Assembly (NCBI GenBank): GCA_024167805.1
Contig: CP099988.1
Coordinates: 1,186,001-1,250,000, forward strand
Direction of reading: 5' to 3'
DNA from: Methanobacterium sp. ERen5
GTDB taxonomy: Archaea; Methanobacteriota; Methanobacteria; Methanobacteriales; Methanobacteriaceae
DNA: 64,000 bases
Part shown: positions 33,979 through 41,930 of the stretch, in pieces
Position numbering within the stretch: the stretch's first letter is position 1
Layout of the letters: every line of letters starts with the position of its first letter
Made by a program: the position numbers and the translations under genes
The notes under the pieces: model-generated
Told to the model about the DNA's origin: nothing
What the model saw: only the letters and a program-made list of their open reading frames with translations
The model's database searches: none

Positions 33979-34487
33979 CTAGGTTTTTTCTGTAATATTT
34001 TGGGAATTATCTGATTTTGAGGCCTTGAATTTTCCAGTGAATAGTGGAAATATCTCCCCATATTTTTCATTCTCAACGTCGTTGGTAATTAACCTCATTT
34101 GACCTAAAAATTTCATACCTTGTAGATCCAAATATTCCCGCATTTGAATGGTAGCTTTTTGGGATTTATTGCCTCCAGAGGTAATAAAGACTCCAAATTC
34201 TTTATCTTTAATATTTTTTAATTCAAACATGTACTGGTTAATTGCAGCTGGTGTTTTACCTGCCCAAACAGGACAGCAAAGAATCAATTTATCGTATTTC
34301 ATGAGGTCTGTCTGGCAGGGTTTTATTGCTGCTTTTTTTCCCTTATGGAATCTAAGATTTTAAGTAGATACCACCTGTCCTTTTCAGTTTTTATTTCAGT
34401 TAGATCGGCATCTATTTCTTTTTGCAATTTTTTTGCAACTTTCAATGTATGCCCTGAATAGGAGTAACAAGCAATTAGGGTTTTCAT
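33979..34487 (-). CDS. Flavodoxin-like protein, frameshifted
   Basis: Reads MKTLIACYSYSGHTLKVAKKLQ (FMN phosphate loop of flavodoxins) from the ATG at 34487, then breaks at a run of seven T (34333-34339, plus strand). One more base joins EKKAAIKPCQTDL to MKYDKLILCCPVWAGKTPAAINQYM, which includes the PVWAGKTP flavin-contact loop. The repaired protein has about 169 residues, a normal flavodoxin length. It lies directly behind hisB on the minus strand. It probably binds FMN and serves electron transfer. Confidence 0.78.
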
Positions 34488-34500
34488 CTTTTCCAGTTCC

Positions 34501-35076
34501 TTACAATGCACCTTTGGTAGATGGAAGTGAATCGTGTTCGATCAAAGAAGCATCCTTAAGAGCGCGTGCGAATGCCTTAAATAAAGCTTCTATTTTATGA
34601 TGGTCATTTTCTCCTTCGACTTTGGCGTTAATATTAATTTTCGCAGAATTTGCAAATGATTCAAAGAAATGTTCGACATTTTCTGTGCTCATATCTCCGA
34701 CTTTAGGTTTTTTAAATTCTAGATCTAATACTGCATAGCTCCTTCCGCTGATGTCAACTGCTACGGTAGCCAAGGCATCATCCATAGGGATCAGTGCATG
34801 AGAAAATCTTTTAATTCCTCTTTTTGTCCCAATTACTTCGTTGTATGTTTCACCAAGAAGTATTCCAACGTCTTCGATTGTATGATGATCATCGACGCCT
34901 ATGTCTCCATTTGCATGGATGGTTAGGTCTATAAATCCATGCCTGGCAAAGGAATTCAGCATGTGATCGAAGAATTCGATTCCTGTGTTGATGTCATAGT
35001 CACCTTTACCATCTAGATTCATGGTCACGCTGATATCAGTTTCTGATGTTTTTCTATTTAGTGTCTTTTTTCTCAT
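34501..35076 (-). CDS. hisB: Imidazoleglycerol-phosphate dehydratase
   Basis: The 191-residue Mn-dependent enzyme of histidine synthesis has the two duplicated metal motifs DDHHTIED and [18 protein letters not shown], plus the substrate loop [18 protein letters not shown] prefer the ATG at 35076 (MRKKTLNRK), which follows GAGATGA at good spacing, over the ATG at 35085. It overlaps the ferredoxin gene by 23 bases, so the ferredoxin, hisB and perhaps the flavodoxin are co-transcribed. Confidence 0.95.
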   Translation of the reverse strand: MRKKTLNRKTSETDISVTMNLDGKGDYDINTGIEFFDHMLNSFARHGFIDLTIHANGDIGVDDHHTIEDVGILLGETYNEVIGTKRGIKRFSHALIPMDDALATVAVDISGRSYAVLDLEFKKPKVGDMSTENVEHFFESFANSAKININAKVEGENDHHKIEALFKAFARALKDASLIEHDSLPSTKGAL

Positions 35077-35266
35077 TTGGTTCATCTCTAATTACCTGTA
35101 TAGCACCTTCAGGACATTTTCCTGCACATATTGTACATAAATGGCAGAATTCAAGGTTTGTTGCCATTGCCTTTTTATTTACATCCCATATTTTAGCCCC
35201 CTTAGGACAGGCTTCTTTACATATTCCACATCCGGTGCATTTGTCTTCATCTACAATGATCTTCAT
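35054..35266 (-). CDS. 2[4Fe-4S] ferredoxin
   Basis: The 70-residue protein has two cluster motifs: [14 protein letters not shown] and [14 protein letters not shown]. The ATG at 35266 ([10 protein letters not shown]) is favoured by AAGGA nine bases upstream; ATG at 35272 is possible. It is a low-potential electron carrier in the cytoplasm. It overlaps hisB at its 3' end. Two TTATAAC heptad arrays lie just upstream. Confidence 0.9.
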   Translation of the reverse strand: MKIIVDEDKCTGCGICKEACPKGAKIWDVNKKAMATNLEFCHLCTICAGKCPEGAIQVIRDEPNEKKDTK

Positions 35267-35277
35267 AAACATCTTCC

Positions 35278-35305
35278 TTATAACTTATAACTTATCACTT
35301 ATTAC
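35278..35305. repeat. TTATAAC heptad array, four units
   Basis: Consecutive units TTATAAC, TTATAAC, TTATCAC, TTATTAC begin 6 bases upstream of the first possible ferredoxin start codon. They thus overlap its ribosome binding region or leader. Confidence 0.75.
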
Positions 35306-35380
35306 AGTCTAATCACACATTTTTTTTAAAGTTAATTGGGCTTTAAATTTAATTATAACCCTCATTTTAAACCGGTATTG

Positions 35381-35415
35381 TTATAAGTTATAACTTATTT
35401 CTTATAACTTATAAT
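35381..35415. repeat. TTATAAC heptad array, five units with 16-bp palindrome
   Basis: Units TTATAAG, TTATAAC, TTATTTC, TTATAAC, TTATAAT follow each other in 7-bp register. The perfect palindrome ATAAGTTATAACTTAT at 35383-35398 is identical to the one at 27825-27840. A further single TTATAAC is at 35353. The array lies between the Fe-S flavoprotein and ferredoxin genes. Confidence 0.8.
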
Positions 35416-35452
35416 TAATTTATATTAAAATTGGGGTTTGTGATTTCTCAAA

Positions 35453-36046
35453 CTACTTCTTTATTTCAAAGTTTTCAATAAACTTGCTAAATCTTTTAAC
35501 AGTTTTTCTGAGACTTTTAAATCCTTCTTCGTCCTGTTTCACACCTTCGAGGGTGTCTCGAGACCAGAAGTTAGCTCCCATATTGGCACCGTAGGCACCT
35601 CCACTAACTGGTATTGCACCAGTTAATATAAAAAAGGTCATTATCTGTTGTATTGCTAGCTCTTGACCACCAATGCGGTCACCACCCACAGCTATGGCCA
35701 TTCCTACTTTGTATCGCAGAAAATCAAAGTCACATGCTCCCAATGCTCTGCAACGATCCATCACAGCCTTAAGCTGAGCACTTAAACCCCCGTTGTATAC
35801 TGGTGTGGCCATGATAATGCCTTTAGCTTCTGTGATAAGCGGATAGATATCCTGCATATCATCATCTACCACGCAATGTTTGTGTTTCAAACAGTAGTCA
35901 CAGTGTCTACAGGGATTAATATTTTTTCCACGCAAACTATAAAATTCTGTTTCAAAACCTTTTTCATCAAGCATTTGCAATGCTTGGTTTAAAACGTGAT
36001 GAGTTGCCTGTTTTCTTGGACTTCCACATATTCCTAATACCTTCAT
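35453..36046 (-). CDS. Iron-sulfur flavoprotein / NADPH-dependent FMN reductase family
   Basis: The 197-residue protein starts MKVLGICGSPRKQATHHVL, the FMN phosphate-binding loop of the family. A compact cysteine motif follows at about residues 49-60 (CRHCDYCLKHKHC), as in the 4Fe-4S iron-sulfur flavoproteins of methanogens. ATPVYNGGLSAQLKAVMDRC is the isoalloxazine loop. These proteins are electron carriers proposed to act in oxidative-stress defence. The physiological partner cannot be deduced, though a ferredoxin lies next downstream. Confidence 0.85.
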   Translation of the reverse strand: MKVLGICGSPRKQATHHVLNQALQMLDEKGFETEFYSLRGKNINPCRHCDYCLKHKHCVVDDDMQDIYPLITEAKGIIMATPVYNGGLSAQLKAVMDRCRALGACDFDFLRYKVGMAIAVGGDRIGGQELAIQQIMTFFILTGAIPVSGGAYGANMGANFWSRDTLEGVKQDEEGFKSLRKTVKRFSKFIENFEIKK

Positions 36047-36449
36047 GAAATTACTCCAATAATAGTTTTTGGCTTAATACGGTTGTTATTGTTTATATAT
36101 TAGTTTTTGGTACTAAAGAATGTTCCATTTAAATTTATTTTCATTTGGTATATACAGTACTGTTCTTTCTGGAATAAATTAATTACTGATCAATTTTAGA
36201 ATTAATAATATTATAATGTATTTCGTTATTACTAAATGTTAAGTTTTCTTAATTGAGAATAGGCTATTGAGTCCAATAATTTAGTTAAATAAATATAATT
36301 ATGTAGTTCTGGTCCTAGTATGCATGATATGACTGATTTAAAACTAAATTGTTTAAAAATACAATAATTTTAAAATTCTTAACACTGTTTTCAAGTTTAA
36401 TTAATTTAGACCCCTCAAATTTTAATTTATGATGAAATATGCTAAACTG

Positions 36450-36491
36450 GTAGGGGATGTAAGTGGGTGGTATTTACATGAGTTACCCTAC
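36450..36491. other. Stable hairpin in intergenic DNA
   Basis: GTAGGG (36450-36455) pairs with CCCTAC (36486-36491), and inside it ATGTAA pairs with TTACAT around an 11-base G/T-rich loop. A small TTTC/GAAA stem follows. This patch is more GC-rich than its surroundings. It could be a small RNA, an insertion-element end or a terminator for the coding remnant. Confidence 0.45.
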
Positions 36492-36500
36492 TTCCTTTCG

Positions 36501-36690
36501 CTAAGTGAAAATAACTTCTTGGTTAGAACAGCCGAATTTATCAATGTGTTCACTGATCCTTGTAGTGTATTCATGTTCCTTTAAAATTCTAGTAGGGTTA
36601 TTCCATAAAAGTACAGTCTCAAATGCATTGCAGTTTTACTATTGTATCTTCGACTTTCATAAAACATTTAAAAAAACTACAGAATGATGC
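36501..36690 (-). pseudogene. Degraded coding remnant of unknown family
   Basis: One minus-strand frame reads AFETVLLWNNPTRILKEHEY and continues TTRISEHIDKFG to a stop at 36501. Before it, the next frame gives FMKVEDTIVKLQC. One shift would join the two into about 60 residues without a start codon of its own. The amino-acid composition looks protein-like, unlike the shadow frame on the plus strand. I do not recognise the family. Confidence 0.3.
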
Positions 36691-36783
36691 CAAGATAGAG
36701 TATCAAGTCTTCAATTTTGAACAAAAGATTCGGTAAATGTTTTAATTAAGATCCCTATTCCATGTTTCAAATATCATTCTGTA

Positions 36784-37616
36784 TTATTTTATTATGTACA
36801 TTCCTAAAATGCCAAATTGGGTAAATATGTACATTGCTAGGTATTGTAAACAAACAACTGTTGATAATGTTGCTATTATAAATATATACTCTTGTGATCC
36901 GAATTTTCTATTTTTATCAGAATATAAATGGGATTTATCCGAGTAACCCCTACTTGCCATGCTCAAGTAGATAGTTTCACCCCTTTCAAAGGCTCTAAGA
37001 AACATCATGGCGACTGTGTATCCTAACTGCTTCATCCTCCAAGTGTATGGTAGTTTTTTATTAAATGCATCGAAGCATCGTGTTTTCTGAGCGTGCATTA
37101 TTCTATTGAGTTCGTCAAAGAACATGAATAAAAATCGGATCATGAGGCTAAAAATTAGGGCAAATTCGCGGGGCATTCCTAATTTTCTAAAGGATTCTAC
37201 AACTTCTTGCATGGGACTTATTGAAGACAATATCACTATGGATGTGAGTGCAACAATGAGCCTTGACATTAGGAGTATTGCCCAGAGTAATCCCATATCA
37301 GTGATATGTATTCCAAATGCTCCTGACCAAATAATGATACCGGGGTGTATGAATGGTTGGAATGCAATTATAAACCCTCCAAATGGTAAAAGCAGTAAAA
37401 TTCTTGTTATAGCCGTTTTAAATGAAATATTAGATATGTACATCAAAATTAGTAGGTATATCTCTAAGAATATTAAAACGAGGATTTGTGTTGAAAATAC
37501 AGAATATACAATAATGAATATCAATAAGACTAATTTGACTCTACCATCTATTGCATGCAAAGGACTTTTTTATTAGTTTCTGTTTCAAGCTGAAGAATTG
37601 AACTTACTCCATTCAT
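36784..37616 (-). CDS. cbiQ: Cobalt transport permease CbiQ (EcfT), frameshifted near its start
   Basis: The clear frame begins at a TTG inside LHAIDGRVKLVLLIF. A proper start lies at 37616: AAGGAGT precedes ATG, reading MNGVSSILQLETETNKK. One extra base in the T6 run at 37566-37571 joins it to SPLHAIDGRVKLV, the usual CbiQ start. The repaired protein has 277 residues, about five membrane segments and the EcfT coupling motif region (MASRGYSDKSH), which contacts the ATPase. It works with CbiM, CbiN and an ATPase (CbiO, not in the window; it may follow elsewhere). It is the last gene of cbiM-cbiN-cbiQ. Confidence 0.88.
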
Positions 37617-37863
37617 AAAAATTTACTCCTTTTGAATAGTACCGCCATGTTCCATCAATTGGTTGCAATTTACAATTATTACTAATTTAGAGGATATAAG
37701 GGGATAATTATTACATTAAAACTCATAATAACTGTTTTAGTTAAATAGATTAGAATCATTCATAATATAAGTTTAACCCTTAGTATTATTCTTAATAAAT
37801 ATTTCTGTAAAATAGTAATAATCAAACTGTTCGTTTAAAAAAAATAAGAAAAATAGAATGGAA

Positions 37864-38165
37864 TCATTCAGATTCGTTTGGTTTTCTTTTTTCAGGACAT
37901 ATGCTACGGCAAATCCTAATCCTAAAGCAATTAAAATTCCAATTGCAAGTGCCACTACTTCTGCTAGTGGACCATCTCCAAGTGCAGCTACATAATAATC
38001 CTGAAATGGTGCTTGGTATCCAAGTCCTTCATCTGAAACAGCAAGGTTTTCCGCAGATTTTTCTAAACCATCGGGATTGGAAGATGCTAAAAATGGTGAC
38101 AGCACTGCAATTATCAAACAGACAACCACTCCTCCAATTATTAAGGTTTTATCTTTTTTATTCAT
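37864..38165 (-). CDS. cbiN: Cobalt transport protein CbiN, probably frameshifted near its end
   Basis: The protein begins [21 protein letters not shown] and has two membrane segments flanking the extracytoplasmic [13 protein letters not shown] part. As written the frame runs to 37773 and gives 130 residues with an untypical Phe/Tyr-rich tail. One extra base in the T6 run at 37887-37892 gives a tail KKRKPNESE and a stop at 37864, 100 residues, the normal CbiN size. T-rich DNA suited to termination follows. CbiN is the small essential partner of CbiM. Its start overlaps the end of cbiM by 4 bases. Confidence 0.82.
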
Positions 38166-38836
38166 TTTGATGCCACCTCATCTGCTTCAGTTTCAACAGC
38201 TTCCACTCTTCTTTTCCTGTTCCATGCCAATAAATCTGGTCTTAGTTTTTCAAGAGCCATTATTACAACCACGGTTAGTACAGCTTCGATAATTCCTATG
38301 AAAGCATGGTATAATCCCATGAAGACCAATCCTTGTGTCAGTGGGAATGTTCCAGCCAACCACATCTCTATTGCCACAGCTTCGGCAGCTAAGAATATGG
38401 ATAGCCACGATGCAATTGCAATTGCAGGGTATTTTCCAATTGGTTTTCTAAGGGCTTTGAAAACATAAAGTCCTGTGAACCCTCCAATTATTCCCATGTT
38501 AAGCACATTCGCCCCTAATGCAGTAATTCCCCCATCTCCAAAGAACAGGCCTTGTACTAATAAAACTAAAGTAAATACAATTACGGCTGCCTCTGGGGCA
38601 CAGAATACAATTGCTACTAAAGCTCCGCCCACCATATGCCCACTTGTACCGAATGGTATGGGCATGTTCATGGACATGATAGCGAATATACCTGCAGCTA
38701 AAACTGCCATCAAAGGAACCATTTTTTCATCAAGATTCTTTCTAGCCCATTTAAGGGAGAAGTACAATGCTACTATCAATATTACATAATAAATAGCACA
38801 TTGTGACAATGGTATAAATCCGTCAGGTATATGCAT
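38162..38836 (-). CDS. cbiM: Cobalt transport protein CbiM (substrate-binding membrane subunit)
   Basis: The 224-residue integral membrane protein begins [17 protein letters not shown]; the N-terminal Met-His-Ile-Pro segment binds the metal in CbiM/NikM. Also seen are [17 protein letters not shown] and [16 protein letters not shown], both family hallmarks. An ideal AAGGAGGAATTAA site precedes the ATG. In a methanogen the imported Co2+ feeds corrinoid methyltransferases; Ni2+ transport by a NikM-type relative is possible. Symmetric sites around its promoter suggest metal-dependent control. Confidence 0.93.
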   Translation of the reverse strand: MHIPDGFIPLSQCAIYYVILIVALYFSLKWARKNLDEKMVPLMAVLAAGIFAIMSMNMPIPFGTSGHMVGGALVAIVFCAPEAAVIVFTLVLLVQGLFFGDGGITALGANVLNMGIIGGFTGLYVFKALRKPIGKYPAIAIASWLSIFLAAEAVAIEMWLAGTFPLTQGLVFMGLYHAFIGIIEAVLTVVVIMALEKLRPDLLAWNRKRRVEAVETEADEVASK

Positions 38837-39305
38837 TTAATTCCTCCTTAATTTTTTACTACGTTAAAGAGTATTTAAATGGTAATACTATGCCTCAATT
38901 TTTATAAGGAATCGTAATACCTCTGTAAACTTACTTTAACGCCTTTAAATCACAATAAATGCTTTTGGTTAATATAATATATATTTATTGGTTGTTATTA
39001 CTTAATTAATCTTTTATGTTTCAAATTTATTACTAAATGATTAAAAGTTGGACATAAATGGGATGATTATTATTACTCATTTGAAATTTTGAATTAATTT
39101 GGAAGTTTGTAAAAATTATTGTGGGATTTCAAGAGAGATTTAAATTTCCATGAAATTTAGTATAGTTACATTTGAATACATTAACTATGATTTCGTAATT
39201 AGTATCTCAGTTAATAGTTCATTTAAAGTTGTAATGATAATTATGGAAAAAACTTGAGAAGAGAACTAAAATTATTTTTAAAAAAAGAAATGTAAATCGA
39301 TCAGT
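38837..39305. other. Intergenic region upstream of cbiM
   Basis: 469 AT-rich bases between cbiM and the end of fae-hps. The cbiM-proximal 90 bases carry the promoter and candidate operators (38870-38921) and the far end carries the fae-hps terminator. The middle shows nothing I can name. Confidence 0.5.
38870..38921 (-). promoter_or_regulatory. Candidate metal-responsive operator around the cbiM TATA box
   Basis: AGTATT and AATACT form an inverted repeat with an 8-base spacer (38870-38889), and another GTAATACC lies at 38914-38921. A TATA-like TTTTTATAAGG lies between them. A repressor bound here would cover the promoter of cbiMNQ. Resemblance to NikR-type GTAT-rich sites is an inference. 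Confidence 0.45.
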
Positions 39306-39317
39306 TTAGATCGATTC
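39281..39317 (-). terminator. Hairpin terminator of fae-hps
   Basis: AATCGATC and GATCGATT pair perfectly (8 bp, 6-nt loop) across the fae-hps stop codon. On the minus strand they are followed by CTTTTTTTAAAAATAATTTT, a clear U-rich tract. Confidence 0.7.
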
Positions 39318-40526
39318 GTCTTCGTCCATTGCAAGTCTCATTGTATCTGGATCCTGAGGCATGCGGTCAAGGAAGTCTTGAGCAGAACGTCTAACATCTC
39401 TGGAACCTATGATGTACCTTCCAACAACGATTATATCTGCGTTACTGTCAATAGCTTTGTCAACACGATCAGGTGTAATTCCACCTGCCACTGCAACTAG
39501 TTTGCCTTCACCGAGTATGGATTTGATCTGGTTGATGTTACCCCATTCTGTAACTTCAGCTAATTCTTCTCCCCTTTCAGCTTGCATAGTTTCTAGATCA
39601 ACATTTCTGTGTAGAAGAACGATGTCTGGTTTGTACTGGACAGCTTCAAGTTTTTCAACGAAGTTTTCCACGTTCATCATGTCGAGTATGGAATAAATTC
39701 CCTGTTTTTTGGCTTCATGTATAGCTTTTTCAATGGATTCAACAGTTCCAAGTCCAGATATTGCAATTGCATCTGCTGTTTCATCTGCAGCCATTTTTAC
39801 TTCAATACGGCCCACATCTAATGTTTTAAGATCTGCTATAATGAATGCATCCTTCTTAAGTTCCCTTATCTTACCGATGATTCCAACACCGAACTTCTTA
39901 ACAAGGGGAGTTCCTGCTTCTATCAAAATTCTTTCTCTGTTAGGAAGGGTTTTGATAATTCTTTCCATTTCGTCCATGTTGTCAAGATCCAATGCAACCT
40001 GGAGATAAGGTGGGCTCCACAGTTTTGTGACTTTGAATCCCATTATTGGGTGTGTTCCACGATCTTTTTCTGCTAAAACTTTTTTAACTGATGGATATCC
40101 TTCCATTGCCCTTTGAATTGCCAATTTTGTAGCTCCATAATTATACTGGTAAATTTTACGGAAATCCTTTGCACCGGGATGTATAAACACATTTGCTATT
40201 ATAACCATGTCTTCCACATCTTCCTTTGGTATAATTCCTTCAGCAACTGCATCTGCAACTGCGCGACCCACAGCCGTCTGTGCAGGGCCAAAAATCTTGT
40301 CAGCATCTTCCAAGTCCCTAACAGTTACCTTTGGAACTATCAGTGTTGCAGGTTTAGTGAGTAAGTTTGGTCTAATAACCGATAAGAGTGGTGTGTGACC
40401 TATTGACATACTGGCCATGTTGTTAACAAATGCTGTTCCAACAGGTCCATTTTTGTCTCCAATTACTAAATCAACGTGAGCTATTTCATTGCCATTTCCT
40501 ATTAAGGCTTCCCCTATTTGATACAT
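39306..40526 (-). CDS. Bifunctional formaldehyde-activating enzyme / 3-hexulose-6-phosphate synthase
   Basis: This is a 406-residue fusion. Residues 1 to about 160 are Fae: [23 protein letters not shown], then [12 protein letters not shown] and [10 protein letters not shown]; the His of IAHVD is the presumed catalytic base. Residues 170-400 are Hps, an OMP-decarboxylase-fold enzyme with [27 protein letters not shown] and [12 protein letters not shown]. In archaea the Hps half, run in reverse with Phi, supplies ribulose 5-phosphate and the Fae half conjugates the released formaldehyde to H4MPT. The fusion is known in methanogens. GGAGGAT precedes the ATG. Confidence 0.95.
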   Translation of the reverse strand: MYQIGEALIGNGNEIAHVDLVIGDKNGPVGTAFVNNMASMSIGHTPLLSVIRPNLLTKPATLIVPKVTVRDLEDADKIFGPAQTAVGRAVADAVAEGIIPKEDVEDMVIIANVFIHPGAKDFRKIYQYNYGATKLAIQRAMEGYPSVKKVLAEKDRGTHPIMGFKVTKLWSPPYLQVALDLDNMDEMERIIKTLPNRERILIEAGTPLVKKFGVGIIGKIRELKKDAFIIADLKTLDVGRIEVKMAADETADAIAISGLGTVESIEKAIHEAKKQGIYSILDMMNVENFVEKLEAVQYKPDIVLLHRNVDLETMQAERGEELAEVTEWGNINQIKSILGEGKLVAVAGGITPDRVDKAIDSNADIIVVGRYIIGSRDVRRSAQDFLDRMPQDPDTMRLAMDEDESI

Positions 40527-40979
40527 ACTAATTATCCTCCATCTTTATCTATTAAATTTATAGATCGAATCCTATAAATAAATATTTCAAGTTACTTAAT
40601 TTTAATCTAAGTAATTCAAACTTTTTCTAAGCTAATTTTAATACAAAAAATAATATTTAGTTCTAATTTGAATATTTTAGTATATAAAATTCTAGTTTTA
40701 CTTGAATTCTTAGAATCAGATAATGTTAAAAATAATTATCAATTTGTGGTGTAAATGGCTTATTTAATAAAAACTTTATCATTTGTATAAATAAGGTTGT
40801 ATATGGATTGGTTCAACATATGACACAACAAAAACACAAAAGATAATATCTTCAATACATATAAATTGAAACAGTATCCCGTGTATATGGTACACTTAAA
40901 GAGAAAGTTTATCGAAATGGTAAGATTGTGAGTACAAAACACTACGATTAAGAGTTTTATAGTTTATGGGGGGTTAAAA
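40527..40979. other. Divergent intergenic region between fae-hps and a lipoprotein gene
   Basis: 453 AT-rich bases with promoters for both sides. A GGGGGGT ribosome binding site lies just before 40980. A 60-codon minus-strand frame inside it lacks coding character and an RBS, so I leave it out. Confidence 0.5.
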
Positions 40980-41360
40980 ATGAATGTAAAAATCTTAGGA
41001 GTGATAGGGTTCATCCTAATCATAGGGGTTGTGATGGTTTCAGGGTGTACAAGTTCTAATGGAGATAATAACATCTCAAGTAATTATACTATATCTGAAG
41101 CAAACACTCCAGGAGTGACATCTGATAACGGAATGTTATCTATAGGAGGATTAATTAAAAATACTGGAACAGATAACTATCAGAATGTTAAATTAAACAT
41201 CCAAGGTTATGATGATAATGGTACATTAGTATTCCAAAAAAATCAAACCATTGCTCAATTAAATGCAGGATCAACAGCAGACTATAGTGTTATTGAAGAT
41301 TGGAATGGTAAAACTGTTAGTTATGCAAAAATAGTGGTAATTAATGCCACAAAGGTTTAA
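40980..41360 (+). CDS. Small secreted lipoprotein with FxLYD-like domain
   Basis: This 126-residue protein has an N-terminal hydrophobic segment (residues 5-20) ending in the lipobox-like VSGCTSS, with Cys at about position 23. It would be anchored outside the cell by a lipid. The mature part is a single beta-sandwich domain (SIGGLIKNTGTDNYQNVKLNIQGYDDNGTLV), matching the FxLYD/DUF3426-like group common in Methanobacteriales. The strong GGGGGGT site fixes the start. The function is unknown; the domain usually mediates protein contacts on the cell surface. Confidence 0.75.
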   Translation: MNVKILGVIGFILIIGVVMVSGCTSSNGDNNISSNYTISEANTPGVTSDNGMLSIGGLIKNTGTDNYQNVKLNIQGYDDNGTLVFQKNQTIAQLNAGSTADYSVIEDWNGKTVSYAKIVVINATKV

Positions 41361-41373
41361 GCTCCCACCCTGT

Positions 41374-41538
41374 TTACTTATGTTTCTTTTCCTTCTTTGC
41401 TTTTTTTGCATCTTCATTAGCTAATCTTTCAAATTCAAGTTCTGCTTCATCTTTTGGCTTCGATCTAAGATTTACATCGCTGAATGTATCATCGTGTATT
41501 AACCTTTCATACTCTTTTTTCGTATGTTTATCTTTCAT
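41374..41538 (-). CDS. Small charged hypothetical protein (54 residues)
   Basis: A short minus-strand gene reading MKDKHTKKEYERLIHDDT and ending in KKAKKEKKHK. The ATG at 41538 is preceded by AGGTGAT at ideal spacing, which supports translation. About half the residues are charged, with a Lys-rich C-terminus, no hydrophobic segment and no cysteines. It ends 13 bases from the convergent lipoprotein gene. I do not recognise a family; nucleic-acid or ribosome contact would suit its charge. Confidence 0.6.
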   Translation of the reverse strand: MKDKHTKKEYERLIHDDTFSDVNLRSKPKDEAELEFERLANEDAKKAKKEKKHK

Positions 41539-41930
41539 GGTGTATCACCTGAATTTTTTTATATAATCTTATTTATTGTAATACTATCAATAATACCTTT
41601 ATTATTTAAGCAACTTTTTTCTTTTCTTCTATCAATATTTTTTTCCTAATATTTATGAAACATATTAGACAATCCATCATGACTTTCAGCTTTTGTGTTA
41701 TTTTCAGCATCTTAAAAATATACATTCTTCAAACCTCTTTCTTGAATCATGTTGAAATCCATATTGTCATTTGGACAACAAATGTAAATTTATATAAACT
41801 AAATAAGCTACTTAATTATTAAAATAATATTTATATTGAAACCATGGGGGTGTAAACAGTTATAGAACAAATTAAATTTAATATAAATAATAAATGGAAA
41901 TTTAATAACACCAATTTCGTCATTTTTACA
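41539..41930. other. Intergenic region and promoter of the adhesin-like gene
   Basis: A strong TATA sequence TTTATATAA is at 41789-41797. GGGGGTG (41846-41852) looks like the ribosome binding site of the following gene, so coding may begin near 41862. The left half is T-rich and without visible genes. Confidence 0.5.

Larger units (their letters stand above)
36047..36783. other. Long intergenic region with a hairpin and a coding remnant
   Basis: 737 bases separate the Fe-S flavoprotein and the end of cbiQ, both on the minus strand. The left 380 bases are very AT-rich without visible structure. The right part holds a strong hairpin (36450-36491) and a degraded minus-strand reading frame (36501-36690), listed separately. 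Confidence 0.5.

Noticed and set aside
36430..36500. Cobalamin riboswitch upstream of cobalt uptake genes
   Set aside because: The hairpin lies downstream of cbiQ, not before cbiM, shows no B12-box, and such riboswitches are not expected in this group.
36505..36687. 60-codon plus-strand frame in the gap before cbiQ
   Set aside because: It has no RBS and a low-complexity hydrophobic composition; the opposite strand has the better protein-like remnant.
40760..40942. 60-codon minus-strand frame upstream of the lipoprotein gene
   Set aside because: Phe/Tyr/Cys-rich composition from AT-rich DNA, with no RBS and no family resemblance.
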